From positions 6,415,001-6,479,000 of the forward strand of contig NZ_CP108093.1 of the NCBI RefSeq assembly GCF_036188265.1: DNA of 64,000 bases, given 5' to 3'. A model generated the notes under the pieces. It had not been told where the DNA came from. It saw only the letters and a list, made by a program, of their open reading frames with translations, and did no database searches. The position numbers and the translations under genes were made by a program. This stretch comes from Streptomyces sp. NBC_00247. GTDB taxonomy: Bacteria > Actinomycetota > Actinomycetes > Streptomycetales > Streptomycetaceae. Of this stretch, positions 1 through 9,605 are shown one piece after another (positions within the stretch are counted from its first letter, which is position 1; each line of letters begins with the position of its first letter).

Positions 1-3000
1 TACGTGCGCGCCGGCGGGTTCATCCACGACGCCGATGTGTTCGACCCTGATTTCTTCGGGATCAGCCCCCGCGAGGCCATGGCCATGGATCCGCAGCAGC
101 GCTTGCTGCTGGAGACCTCCTGGGAAGCCGTGGAGCGGGCCGGGATCGACCCGGCAGCGCTGCGTGGCAGCAGCACGGGCATCTTCGCCGGAGTGATAGC
201 AGGCGACTACGCCTCGCGCCTCCCGCAGGTCCCCGAGGGCTTCGAGGGGTATCTGTCCACCGGTAACACCACGAGCGTCGCCTCGGGCCGCGTCTCGTAC
301 ACCCTGGGCCTTCAGGGGCCGGCGGTCACCGTGGACACCGCGTGCTCGTCCTCACTGGTCGCGGTCCACCTGGCTGCCCAGGCACTGCGGCAGGGCGAGT
401 GCGACTACGCGCTCGCCGGCGGCGTGACGATCATGGCCGGCCCTGGCAATTTCGTGGAGTTCAGCCGCCAGCGGGCGTTGTCCCCCGGGGGGCGCTGCCG
501 GGCGTTCTCCGCGGATGCCGACGGAACGGCCTGGGGCGAAGGCGCCGGCATGCTGCTCCTGGAGCGGCAGTCGGACGCCCTGCGCAAGGGCCATCGCATC
601 CTCGCGGTCGTACGGGGCTCCGCGGTCAACCAGGACGGCGCCAGCAACGGTCTCACCGCCCCGAACGGCCCCTCGCAGCAGCGGGTCATCCGCGCGGCGC
701 TGGCCAACGCCGGAGTGACCGCCCAGCAGGTGGACGTGGTCGAGGCGCACGGCACGGGCACCGCCCTCGGTGACCCGATCGAGGCCCAGGCCCTGCTGGC
801 GACGTACGGACGGGACCGGCCTGCGGACCAGCCCCTGTGGCTCGGCTCGATCAAGTCGAACATCGGCCACACCCTCGCGGCGGCCGGAGTCGCCGGCATC
901 ATCAAGATGGTCGAGGCCATCCGTTCCGGCCTGATGCCCAGGACACTGCACGTCGGCGAGCCGACGGCGGAGGTGGACTGGAGCGACGGAGCGGTCAGCC
1001 TCCTCACGGAGGCCCGGGCGTGGCCGCGGAACGACCACCCGCGGCGCGCGGCCGTGTCCTCCTTCGGCATCAGCGGCACCAACGCGCACGTCGTGCTGGA
1101 GCAGGCCCCGGCCCAGGAGGCACCGGAAGCCTCCGAGCCCTTCGAGGGCCCCGTCCCGGTGGTCCTCTCCGCACGCGGCGGCGCCGCGCTGCGGGAGCAG
1201 GTGGAACACCTCCGTGAACTGGTGGCCGCCGATGCCTCGCTGCCTCTCGCGGACCTGGCCCACGCACTGCTGACGACGCGTTCGGCGTTCGAGGACCGGG
1301 CCGTGGTGGTCGCAGCCGACCGCACGGAACTGCTCCACGGCCTGGACGCGCTGCTGGCCGACCGGCCCGCGCCGCACGTGGTCCAGGGCGAGACCGGCGA
1401 TTCCGCAGAGGCGATCTTCGTCTTCCCGGGCCAGGGCTCCCAGTGGGCCGGCATGGCCCTCGACCTGGCCGACCGCTCGCCGGTGTTCGCGGAGCGGCTG
1501 GCCGAGTGCGCCACCGCCCTGTCCTCGTACACGGACTGGTCGCTCCTCGACGTGCTGCGGGGCGCCGAGGGCGCGCCGTCGCTCGACCGCGTGGACGTGG
1601 TCCAGCCCGTGCTGTTCGCGGTGATGGTCTCGCTGGCCGAACTGTGGCAGTCGTACGGCGTCCGCCCGGCCGGCGTGGTCGGACACTCCCAGGGTGAGAT
1701 CGCCGCGGCCTGCGTCGCGGGCGCCCTGAGCCTGGACGACGCGGCCAAGGTGGTCGCGCTGCGCAGCCGGCTGATCGGCGCCAGGATGGCGGGCAAGGGC
1801 GGCATGGGCGCGGTCCCGCTGCCGGTCTCCGAAGTCCGGGAGCTGCTCGCCGGCTGGAACGGCCGGATCGGGGTCGCGGCCGTGAACGGCCCGGCCTCCA
1901 CGGTGGTCTCCGGTGACGCGCGGGCCCTGGCCGATTTCCTGGAGTCCTGCGTCGAGCAAGGCGTCCGCGCCCGCCGGATCCAGGTGGACTACGCCTCGCA
2001 CTCCGCACACGTGGACGAGATCAAGGAAGAGCTGCTCGCCACGCTGTCCGGGATCACCCCCCGCGAAGCGCGCATCGCCTTCCACTCCACGGTGACCGGC
2101 ACGACGCTGCGAGGCACGGAGCTCGACGCGGAGTACTGGTTCACGAACCTGCGGCAGACCGTCGGCCTGGAGGACGTGATCGCACGGCTCGCCGGCCAGG
2201 GGCACCAGCTGTTCGTCGAATCCAGCCCGCACCCGGTGCTCGCCATCGGCATCCAGGAGACCCTGGAAGCCGCGAACGCGACGGCCGGCGTGGTCGGCTC
2301 CCTCCGCCGGGACGAGGGCGACCTCGGCCGGTTCCTGCTCTCCGTCGCCCAGGCGCACACCCTCGGCGCCCCGATCGACCTGGCGCCGCTGCTCGGCGAC
2401 TCCACCCGCCGCCGGGTGGAACTGCCCACCTACCCGTTCCAGCGCCGCCGGTTCTGGCTCGAGGCGACCGCCACCGCGACGGGCGACGCCGCGGGCCTGG
2501 GACTGTCCGCGGTCGTGCACCCGCTGCTCGGCGCGAGCGTCGATCTGGCAGGTGACCAAGGCCTGATCGCCACCGGGTCGGTGTCGCTGCGGACCCACCC
2601 CTGGCTCGCCGACCACGCCGTGGCCGGCACGGTACTGCTGCCGGGTACCGCTTTCGTCGAGCTGGCCCTGCACGTGGGCGCCCGCGCCGACTGCGCCTTC
2701 CTCGACGAACTCACCCTGGAGGCACCGCTGGTGCTGCCCGCGGAGGAAGCCGTCCAGGTGCAGGTGGCCGTCGGCCGCTCCGAAGAGGAGTCCGGCCGCC
2801 GTACGGTGTCTGTCCACTCGCGCGGTGCGGCCGACGACGAATGGGTCCGGCACGCCACCGGCCTTCTCTCCCCGGGCGACCCGGCGCAGCCGGGCGGCCT
2901 TCTCCCGGGGGAGTGGCCGCCGGCCGGCGCGCAGCAGGTGGGCATCGAGGGCCGGTACGTCGACCTCTTCGCCCAGGGCTACGAGTACGGGCCCGCCTTC

Positions 3001-5229
3001 CAGGGCCTGCGGGCACTGTGGCGCTCCGGGGACGAGCTGTTCGCAGAGGTGGCGCTTCCCGAGGACGACGAGGACTCCCGCTTCGCCCTGCACCCCGCCC
3101 TGCTCGATGCCTGCCTGCACGCGATGGCGTCCGGGGAGGTGTCCGACACGGTACGGCTGCCCTTCGCCTGGAACGGTGTCCGGCTGCACGGGCCGGCAGG
3201 GTCCGCGGTACGGGTCCGCCTGTCGCCCGTCGGCGGTGACCCGCAGGCGATGGCCCTGGAGATCACCGACACCGAGGGCGTGCCGGTCGCGTCGGTTGAG
3301 TCGATCTCCGTACGGGCGATGCCGGCCGAGCAGCTGCGCGCCCTGGCCGGCGACGACCGCTCGCTGTACACGCTCGCCTGGGAGGCCGTGGCCGCGCCGC
3401 AGCCGGCCCCCGGCGTACGGGTCGCGGTAGCGGGTTCCGATCCCTTCGCCCTGCCCTACCCGGCACTGACCGCGGACGGCGAGGCGCCGGACTGGCTGGT
3501 GCTCCCGCTCGCCGGGGCACCTGGGGCCGGGCCCGAAGCCGTCCGCGAACTGACCGGGCTGGGACTGGAGACCCTCCAGGTGTGGCTGGCCGACGAGCGC
3601 TACTCGGACAGCCGCTTCGCCGTCGTGACCCGCGGCGCGGCGTCCGCCGGCCCGGACGACTCGGTACCCGACCTGGCCGCGGCGGCGGTATGGGGCCTGG
3701 TCCGCTCGGCCCAGTCCGAGAACCCGGGCCGGATCGTCATCGTCGACCTCGCCGAACAGAACGCGACCGGTGCCTCCCTGGATGCCGCACTGGCATCCGG
3801 AGAGCACCAACTGGCTCTGCGCGAGGGGGAACTGCGAGCACCCAGGTTGATACGGGCGAAGCTGAAGCAGGACGTCTCACCCGCCGGCGGCATCGACCCG
3901 CAGGGAACGGTCCTGGTCACTGGGGCCACCGGCACACTCGGCCGGCTGCTCACCCGTCACCTGGTCTCCGCGTACGGAGTCCGGCGCCTGCTGCTGATCA
4001 GCAGGCAGGGCCCGGACGCGCCGGGTGCCGCCGAACTCCTGGAGGAGCTGGGCATGCTCGGGGCCGAGGCCGCACTCGTCGCCTGCGACGCCGCCGATCG
4101 CACGGCAGTGGCCGGGGTGCTCGACGGTATCGACCCCGAACACCCGCTGACCGCCGTGCTGCACCTGGCCGGCACGCTCGACGACGGCGTACTGCAGTCA
4201 CTGACACCAGAGAAGCTGACCGCGGTGTTCCGTCCCAAGGTGGACGCCGCCTGGCACCTGCACGAGCTCACCCGCGACCTGAAGCCGCGTGCGTTCGTAC
4301 TCTTCTCGTCCGCTGCGGGCACCCTGGGCAACGCGGGACAGGGCAACTACGCGGCCGCCAACTCCTTCCTGGACGCGCTCGCGGTCCAGCGCCGCGCGGC
4401 CGGACTGCCCGGTACCTCGCTGGCCTGGGGCTTGTGGGCGGAGGCCTCCGGCCTGACCGGGGCCCTGTCCGAGGGGGAAGTCGACCGGCTGTCACGCGGT
4501 GGCGCCCGCGCCCTGACCTCCCAGGAAGGTCTGGACCTCTTCGACCAGGCTCTGGCGGGCGGGGCCACCGCGGTCCTCCCGGCCGCCCTGGACCTGGCGG
4601 CGCTGCGCGCCGCGGCGGCCGCGGGAGTCCTGCCGCCGCTGTTCCGGGGCTTGGTGCGGACGCAGTCCCGGCAAGCCCAGAAGTCCATGGCGGTGAACCT
4701 GCCGCAGCGCCTGCGCGGACTGTCCGCGGAGCAGCGGCTGGAGATCACGCTGGACCTGGTCCGTGGCACCGTGGCCGCGGTTCTCGGACACGCGGACGGG
4801 AGCGGGGTGGTACCGGAACGCGCCTTCAAGGACCTCGGGTTCGACTCGCTCACCGCGGTCGAACTGCGAAACCGGCTGAATGCCGCGACCGGGCTCCGGC
4901 TGCCGGCCACGCTGGTCTTCGACCACCCGACGCCGGTGGCGATCGCCGCACACATCGTCACCGCGCTCGCCCCGGAGGAGCCCGAGCGTCCGGCGGACGC
5001 CACGGGCCTGCTGGCCGAACTGGACCGCCTCGAACGGCTGGACGCCTCAGTGGCCCCGGCGCCCGGTGACGAGGAGATCCGCGAGGCGGTGGCCCAGAAG
5101 CTACGGCGGATGCTCGCGAGGTGGGAAACCGCCCCCACGGCCACCGACGTCGCCGACCAGATCAATTCCGCGTCGACCAGCGACATATTCGCCTTCATCG
5201 ATCAGCAGCTAGGCCGGAGGCCCGAATGA
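1..5229 (+). CDS. Type I modular PKS, KS-AT-DH-KR-ACP (5' end cut by window)
   Basis: One extension module of a type I polyketide synthase. The frame is open from base 1, so the N-terminus and start of the KS lie outside the window. Counting from the first visible codon: KS with Cys in DTACSSSL near residue 117, KS His in EAHGTGT and NIGH; AT near 470-760 with GHSQGE (~561) and YASHS (~664), the methylmalonyl-CoA signature; DH with HAVAGTVLLP (~870) and DACLHA; KR with TGATGTLG (~1304), LDD (~1390, B-type) and NYAAAN; ACP with LGFDSL (~1615). There is no ER, so the module should install a methyl-branched double bond. The C-terminal tail resembles a docking segment and overlaps the next PKS start (ATGA), so the two are translationally coupled. 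Confidence 0.96.
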   Translation, partial: YVRAGGFIHDADVFDPDFFGISPREAMAMDPQQRLLLETSWEAVERAGIDPAALRGSSTGIFAGVIAGDYASRLPQVPEGFEGYLSTGNTTSVASGRVSYTLGLQGPAVTVDTACSSSLVAVHLAAQALRQGECDYALAGGVTIMAGPGNFVEFSRQRALSPGGRCRAFSADADGTAWGEGAGMLLLERQSDALRKGHRILAVVRGSAVNQDGASNGLTAPNGPSQQRVIRAALANAGVTAQQVDVVEAHGTGTALGDPIEAQALLATYGRDRPADQPLWLGSIKSNIGHTLAAAGVAGIIKMVEAIRSGLMPRTLHVGEPTAEVDWSDGAVSLLTEARAWPRNDHPRRAAVSSFGISGTNAHVVLEQAPAQEAPEASEPFEGPVPVVLSARGGAALREQVEHLRELVAADASLPLADLAHALLTTRSAFEDRAVVVAADRTELLHGLDALLADRPAPHVVQGETGDSAEAIFVFPGQGSQWAGMALDLADRSPVFAERLAECATALSSYTDWSLLDVLRGAEGAPSLDRVDVVQPVLFAVMVSLAELWQSYGVRPAGVVGHSQGEIAAACVAGALSLDDAAKVVALRSRLIGARMAGKGGMGAVPLPVSEVRELLAGWNGRIGVAAVNGPASTVVSGDARALADFLESCVEQGVRARRIQVDYASHSAHVDEIKEELLATLSGITPREARIAFHSTVTGTTLRGTELDAEYWFTNLRQTVGLEDVIARLAGQGHQLFVESSPHPVLAIGIQETLEAANATAGVVGSLRRDEGDLGRFLLSVAQAHTLGAPIDLAPLLGDSTRRRVELPTYPFQRRRFWLEATATATGDAAGLGLSAVVHPLLGASVDLAGDQGLIATGSVSLRTHPWLADHAVAGTVLLPGTAFVELALHVGARADCAFLDELTLEAPLVLPAEEAVQVQVAVGRSEEESGRRTVSVHSRGAADDEWVRHATGLLSPGDPAQPGGLLPGEWPPAGAQQVGIEGRYVDLFAQGYEYGPAFQGLRALWRSGDELFAEVALPEDDEDSRFALHPALLDACLHAMASGEVSDTVRLPFAWNGVRLHGPAGSAVRVRLSPVGGDPQAMALEITDTEGVPVASVESISVRAMPAEQLRALAGDDRSLYTLAWEAVAAPQPAPGVRVAVAGSDPFALPYPALTADGEAPDWLVLPLAGAPGAGPEAVRELTGLGLETLQVWLADERYSDSRFAVVTRGAASAGPDDSVPDLAAAAVWGLVRSAQSENPGRIVIVDLAEQNATGASLDAALASGEHQLALREGELRAPRLIRAKLKQDVSPAGGIDPQGTVLVTGATGTLGRLLTRHLVSAYGVRRLLLISRQGPDAPGAAELLEELGMLGAEAALVACDAADRTAVAGVLDGIDPEHPLTAVLHLAGTLDDGVLQSLTPEKLTAVFRPKVDAAWHLHELTRDLKPRAFVLFSSAAGTLGNAGQGNYAAANSFLDALAVQRRAAGLPGTSLAWGLWAEASGLTGALSEGEVDRLSRGGARALTSQEGLDLFDQALAGGATAVLPAALDLAALRAAAAAGVLPPLFRGLVRTQSRQAQKSMAVNLPQRLRGLSAEQRLEITLDLVRGTVAAVLGHADGSGVVPERAFKDLGFDSLTAVELRNRLNAATGLRLPATLVFDHPTPVAIAAHIVTALAPEEPERPADATGLLAELDRLERLDASVAPAPGDEEIREAVAQKLRRMLARWETAPTATDVADQINSASTSDIFAFIDQQLGRRPE

Positions 5230-8200
5230 GCGACAACAACGAGGCAAAGCTCGTCGAGTACCTGAAGTGGGTCACCGCGGACCTGCACCAGACCCGCGAG
5301 CGCCTGCGCGAGGTGGAGTCCGCGGTCCCCGAGCCGGTTGCGATCGTCGCCATGGGCTGCCGCTTCGCCGGAGGCGTCCGCACCCCCCAGGACCTGTGGG
5401 ACCTGGTGTCCGAAGGCACGGACGCGATCGGCGGGTTCCCCACGGGCCGCGGCTGGGACCTGGAGTCCCTCTACGACCCGGATCCGGAGAAGAGCGGTAA
5501 GAGCTACACCCGCGAGGGCGGCTTCCTCTACGAGGCGGACGAGTTCGACCCGGCCTTCTTCGGACTCAGCCCGCGCGAGGCCGTCGCGATGGATCCGCAG
5601 CAGCGGCTGCTGCTGGAGGTGGCCTGGGAGACCTTCGAGCACGGCGGCATCGACCCGCGGAGCCTGCGCGGCAGCAAGACCGGTGTGTTCGCCGGTCTGA
5701 TGTACGGCGACTACGCCACCCGGCTGCGCACGGCGCCGGCCGAGTACGAGGCCTTCCTGGGCAGTGGCAGCGCGACCAGCGTGGCGTCCGGCCGGGTCTC
5801 CTACACCTTCGGGCTGGAGGGGCCCGCCCTCACGGTGGACACGGCCTGCTCGTCCTCACTGGTCGCGATGCACCTGGCGATCCAGGCGCTGCGCAACGGC
5901 GACTGCGGGCTGGCGCTCGCCGGCGGGGTGACCGTGCTGTCCACCCCGGCGGTGTTCACCGACTTCAGCAGGCAGCGGGGGCTCGCCCCCGACGGCAGGT
6001 GCAAGCCCTTCTCGGCGGACGCGGACGGGACGGGCTTCGGCGAAGGTGTCGGCCTGCTCCTGCTGGAGCGGCTGTCGGACGCCCAGCGCAACGGCCACCC
6101 CGTCCTTGCCGTGGTGCGTGGCTCGGCCGTCAACCAGGACGGCGCGAGCAACGGGCTCACCGCGCCCAACGGTCCCTCCCAGGAAAGGGTGATCCGCCAG
6201 GCGCTGAAGGACGCGGGGCTGGCCGCGCGGGACGTGGACATGGTGGAGGCGCACGGTACGGGCACAGCGCTGGGCGACCCGATCGAGGCACAGGCACTCC
6301 TGGCCACCTACGGTCAGGACCGGCCTGCGGACCAGCCCTTGTGGCTCGGCTCGGTCAAGTCGAACATCGGGCACACCCAGGCCGCGGCCGGTGTGGCAGG
6401 CGTGATCAAGGCGGTGCTGGCACTCCGGCACCAGGTCCTGCCCGTAAGCCTCCACTCCGAGACCCCGTCGCCGTACGTGGACTGGACATCCGGACAGGTG
6501 CGACTGCTCAGCGAGCCGGTGCCGTGGCCGCGGACCGGCACGCCCCGCCGCGCGGGAGTCTCCTCGTTCGGTATCAGCGGGACCAACGCCCACGTGATCG
6601 TGGAGCAGGCGCCGCAGGCCGAGCCGGCGGAGCGGGAAGAGGCGGGAGGGCCGCAGCGGCAGGTCGTGCCCTGGCTGCTCTCCGGCCGTACGGAGACCGC
6701 GGTGCGGGACGCGGCCGACCGGCTCAGCCGGTTCCTGGCCGACCGGCCGGAGATCGCCTCGGCCGACGTCGCCGCGACCCTGGCGGCCCGTACCCGCTTC
6801 GGCCACCGCGCCGCGGTCGTGGCCGAGGACCGGGAGGCACTGCTCAGGGGACTGCGCGGGATCGCGGCCGGCGAGTCGGCCGTCGGTGTGGTCCGCGGCC
6901 AGTCCGCGGCCACGGGCAGGACCGCCTTCCTCTTCACCGGTCAGGGCAGCCAGCGACTCGGCATGGGGCGCGAACTGTACGGGTCGGTACCGAAGTTCAC
7001 CGAAGCGCTCGACGAGGTCTGCGCGCACCTGGACCGGCACCTGGACCGGCCCGTGCTGTCGGTGCTCTTCGCCCCCGTGCGCTCGGCGGACGCGGCGCTC
7101 CTCGACCAGACCCTGTACACGCAGGCCTCGCTGTTCGCCGTCGAGGTCGCGCTCTTCCGCCTGGTGGAACATCATGGACTGCGGCCCGACTACCTGATCG
7201 GCCACTCGATCGGCGAACTCGCGGCCGCCCATGCGGCGGGCGTGCTGTCGCTCGCCGATGCCGCGGCCCTGGTGGCCGGCCGGGGACGGCTGATGCAGTC
7301 GGTCGCGGCCGGCGGGGCGATGGCGGCCGTCGCCGCGGACCACCGGCGCGTCCACGAGTCACTGACGAGCGGACACCGGGTTGCGGTGGCGGCGATCAAC
7401 GGTCCGCAGGCGACGGTGATATCCGGCGACGCGGAGGCGGTGGCCGACCTGACGACGCACTGGCGTCGGCAAGGGGTCAAGACCAAGCGGCTGCGGGTCA
7501 GCCACGCCTTCCACTCGCACCACCTGGACCCGATTCTCGAGGAGTTCCGGCAGGTGGCCGCCGGTCTGAGCTATTCGCCTCCGAGCATCCCGGTCGTCTC
7601 CAACGTGACCGGTGAGCTCGCCACCGCCGAGGAGCTGTGCTCGCCCGACTACTGGGTCCGCCATGTCCGCCAGACCGTCCGCTTCCTGGAGGGCGTCCGC
7701 TGGCTGGAGCGCAACGGTGTGGACCGCTTTGTGGAGCTGGGACCGGACGCCGTGCTCTCCGGCATGGTCCAGGAGTGCCTGGCCACCGCCCCCGCGGTCG
7801 TGGTCCCCGTACTGCGCGGTGGACGTCCGGAACTCGCCACTGTGACCACGGCGCTCGCCACCGCCCACGTCTGGGGCAGCGAAATCGACTGGAAGGAGCT
7901 GCTCGGCGGCAGCGGCTCGCACACCGAGCTGCCGCCGTACGCCTTCGCCCGCAACCGGTACTGGCTGCACGACAGCGGGGAACCCACCGGGTTCGACGCC
8001 GAACTGTGGGCGGCCGTGGCGGAGTCGGATCCGCACATGCTGGCGGGGCTTCTCGGAGCGGACGAGGAATTGCTCGAACCGCTACGGGCGGTGCTGCCGG
8101 CGCTGGCCGCCTGGCGCGCGGAACGCAGCGCCGCACTGCCTTCGCGGACCGTGGAACACGCCTCGCCGGAGGAGGGCCCGAGGGGTGACGGCGGGGCGGA

Positions 8201-8492
8201 ACTGCGTGCGAGGCTCTCGGGTCTCGGGGACGTCGAGGCGGAGGACCTGCTACTCGAACTGGTCCGCACCCAGGCGGCCATGGTCCTGGGCTTCGACTCG
8301 GTGGCCGAGGTCGACATCGAGCTGAGTTTCCTGGAGCTCGGGATGTCCTCGTTCGCGGCACTGGAACTGCGCAACGCCCTGGTCGAGGCCACGGGCGTGG
8401 AACTGGCGCCGGTGATCGTCATAGACCGGCCGACGCCCCGTTCGCTGGTGCGCCACCTGCTCGACGAACTCCCCGTCGGCCCCACCGTCTGA
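5226..8492 (+). CDS. Type I modular PKS, KS-AT-ACP, no reduction and no thioesterase
   Basis: Modular PKS of 1088 residues. The start is the ATG overlapping the upstream stop (ATGA); it opens with a docking-type helix (MSDNNEAKLVEYLKW). KS has Cys in DTACSSSL (~205), EAHGTGT (~340) and NIGH (~379). AT has GHSIGE (~658) and HAFHSHH (~760), the malonyl-CoA signature. The ACP near 1038 reads LGMSSFAALEL, with Ser replacing the usual Asp before the phosphopantetheine Ser. No KR, DH or TE is present, so the module should leave a beta-ketoacyl thioester. It is the last PKS on this strand here, so release must be by a separate protein or by transfer to another enzyme. Substrate and partner are not readable from sequence. 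Confidence 0.95.
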   Translation: MSDNNEAKLVEYLKWVTADLHQTRERLREVESAVPEPVAIVAMGCRFAGGVRTPQDLWDLVSEGTDAIGGFPTGRGWDLESLYDPDPEKSGKSYTREGGFLYEADEFDPAFFGLSPREAVAMDPQQRLLLEVAWETFEHGGIDPRSLRGSKTGVFAGLMYGDYATRLRTAPAEYEAFLGSGSATSVASGRVSYTFGLEGPALTVDTACSSSLVAMHLAIQALRNGDCGLALAGGVTVLSTPAVFTDFSRQRGLAPDGRCKPFSADADGTGFGEGVGLLLLERLSDAQRNGHPVLAVVRGSAVNQDGASNGLTAPNGPSQERVIRQALKDAGLAARDVDMVEAHGTGTALGDPIEAQALLATYGQDRPADQPLWLGSVKSNIGHTQAAAGVAGVIKAVLALRHQVLPVSLHSETPSPYVDWTSGQVRLLSEPVPWPRTGTPRRAGVSSFGISGTNAHVIVEQAPQAEPAEREEAGGPQRQVVPWLLSGRTETAVRDAADRLSRFLADRPEIASADVAATLAARTRFGHRAAVVAEDREALLRGLRGIAAGESAVGVVRGQSAATGRTAFLFTGQGSQRLGMGRELYGSVPKFTEALDEVCAHLDRHLDRPVLSVLFAPVRSADAALLDQTLYTQASLFAVEVALFRLVEHHGLRPDYLIGHSIGELAAAHAAGVLSLADAAALVAGRGRLMQSVAAGGAMAAVAADHRRVHESLTSGHRVAVAAINGPQATVISGDAEAVADLTTHWRRQGVKTKRLRVSHAFHSHHLDPILEEFRQVAAGLSYSPPSIPVVSNVTGELATAEELCSPDYWVRHVRQTVRFLEGVRWLERNGVDRFVELGPDAVLSGMVQECLATAPAVVVPVLRGGRPELATVTTALATAHVWGSEIDWKELLGGSGSHTELPPYAFARNRYWLHDSGEPTGFDAELWAAVAESDPHMLAGLLGADEELLEPLRAVLPALAAWRAERSAALPSRTVEHASPEEGPRGDGGAELRARLSGLGDVEAEDLLLELVRTQAAMVLGFDSVAEVDIELSFLELGMSSFAALELRNALVEATGVELAPVIVIDRPTPRSLVRHLLDELPVGPTV

Positions 8493-8511
8493 CGACGGCG
8501 GGGCCGACGGG
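8472..8511. terminator. Hairpin terminator overlapping the PKS stop codon
   Basis: Inverted repeat with 18-bp arms (8472-8489 and 8494-8511, one mismatch) and a 4-nt loop TGAC. The loop carries the TGA stop of the upstream PKS (8490-8492). It lies between convergent genes and probably terminates both. No U-tract, as usual in actinomycetes. Confidence 0.7.
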
Positions 8512-8523
8512 TCGGCCGGCCTG

Positions 8524-9405
8524 TCAGTCGAGCAGGCCGGCCAGCTCGCGCCACTGCCTGCGCGGCAGCGCGTCAGGGGTGCCGATCACGGACAGGGAGA
8601 CGTGGTCGGCGCCTGCGTCCAGGTGCTCCTTGACCCGGGCGGCGATCGCGTCCCGGCCGCCCCAGACGACCAGGGAGCGGACCAGCCGCTCGGCATCCGG
8701 GCCCGCCAGGTCGACCGAGTAGCCGAGCCCGCGCAGCATGTCGGCCCGGTTGGGCAGCGACTCCGCCACATGGTTCCAGGCCGTGCCGCGCGTCGTTCCG
8801 TCGTCGGGGCCGAGCAGTACGGCCTGGAACACCCCCAGGAACGCATCCGGGCCCATCAGGGCCCGGGTACGCGCGGTGTGCTCGACCGGCATGCCGAACG
8901 GGACCGCGCCGGAGGCCCGTTCGGCGGCCAGCCCGAGCATCCGGGTGCCGACGGCGCCGATCACCCGGGGGAGCCGCTTCGGCGCCCCGGGGGGACCGAA
9001 CGGCGCGGCGTCCATCCGGTCGAGATAGTCGCTCATGGTGGACACGCGCGGGCCGAACGGCACCCCGCGGATCCGCTCCACGAACCAGGGGTGGCTGATC
9101 CCGAGGCCGAGCACGAAGCGGTCGCCGAAACACTCGTGCAGCGTGCGCTGCGCCTGCGCCGTGGTCACCGGGTCGCGTCCGTAGACCGTGGCGACGCCGG
9201 TGGCCACCTTCAGCGTGGACGTCGCCGACAGCAGTAGCGTGGCCTGGGTCATGGCCTCACGCCCGGAGAGCTCGCCGAGCCAGAGCGCGGAGTAGCCGAG
9301 CTCCTCGATTTCCCTGGTCGCCTCCACCGCTTGCGAGACCGGCACGTTGTCGAACTGGTTGGTCCACAATCCGAGACGGCCGACATCCAGCCTGACGTCA
9401 TTCAT
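8524..9405 (-). CDS. LLM-class flavin/F420-dependent oxidoreductase
   Basis: A 293-residue luciferase-like (TIM-barrel) oxidoreductase. Family hallmarks are LGYSALWLGEL near the N-terminus, LLLSATSTLKVATGVATVYGRD, RFVLGLGISHPW, PRVIGAVGTRMLGLAAERASG and the C-terminal AGADHVSLSVIG. The ATG at 9405 is preferred over an upstream in-frame start because AAGGA lies about 10 nt before it. The family uses reduced F420 or FMN for hydride transfer or monooxygenation; the substrate here is unknown. It is convergent with the PKS and divergent from the P450 pair, sharing a regulatory region with them, so a tailoring role is inferred. Confidence 0.88.
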   Translation of the reverse strand: MNDVRLDVGRLGLWTNQFDNVPVSQAVEATREIEELGYSALWLGELSGREAMTQATLLLSATSTLKVATGVATVYGRDPVTTAQAQRTLHECFGDRFVLGLGISHPWFVERIRGVPFGPRVSTMSDYLDRMDAAPFGPPGAPKRLPRVIGAVGTRMLGLAAERASGAVPFGMPVEHTARTRALMGPDAFLGVFQAVLLGPDDGTTRGTAWNHVAESLPNRADMLRGLGYSVDLAGPDAERLVRSLVVWGGRDAIAARVKEHLDAGADHVSLSVIGTPDALPRRQWRELAGLLD

Positions 9406-9463
9406 CAGTACAAAATCCTTGCTCTCGCAGGTAGTTGAGTTGCGTTTCACGATACGGTACGGG

Positions 9464-9481
9464 GGCGTTCACTACCAGTGG
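9464..9481. promoter_or_regulatory. Candidate operator shared with the MFS/TetR intergenic region
   Basis: GGCGTTCACTA at 9464-9474 recurs exactly at 17446-17456 in the MFS/TetR divergent region. Here it overlaps a perfect inverted repeat CACT-ACC-AGTG (9470-9480). Both copies sit between divergent genes, so one regulator (perhaps the TetR at 17519) may bind both. Inference only. Confidence 0.4.
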
Positions 9482-9528
9482 AGGCGTGTATTCCCGCCGT
9501 ACGGCCTGCCGGGGCGTGCAGGAATCGC

Positions 9529-9547
9529 TTTAGCGGTGCCTTAGTGC
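9529..9547 (+). promoter_or_regulatory. Putative SARP box A upstream of the P450 pair
   Basis: Two direct heptamers 11 bp apart: TTAGCGG (9530-9536) and TTAGTGC (9541-9547). Phased one base earlier they read TTTAGCG and CTTAGTG. Heptamer repeats at one helical turn are the known target layout of SARP activators. The box ends 58 nt before the P450 start. Related boxes occur near 15.8, 20.9, 22.5, 55.5 and 57.4 kb. Confidence 0.55.
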
Positions 9548-9605
9548 GCGGGTCGAGCATCGGTGCTGAACGCTGACCGAGCTCCGCCTGCTGAAGGGGT
9601 CTTCC

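Noticed and set aside
352..3810. Very long minus-strand open frame (over 1100 residues) opposite the first PKS
   Set aside because: It is the antisense shadow of the PKS gene: low complexity, Arg/Gly/Pro rich, no family pattern, and fully covered by clear PKS domains on the plus strand.
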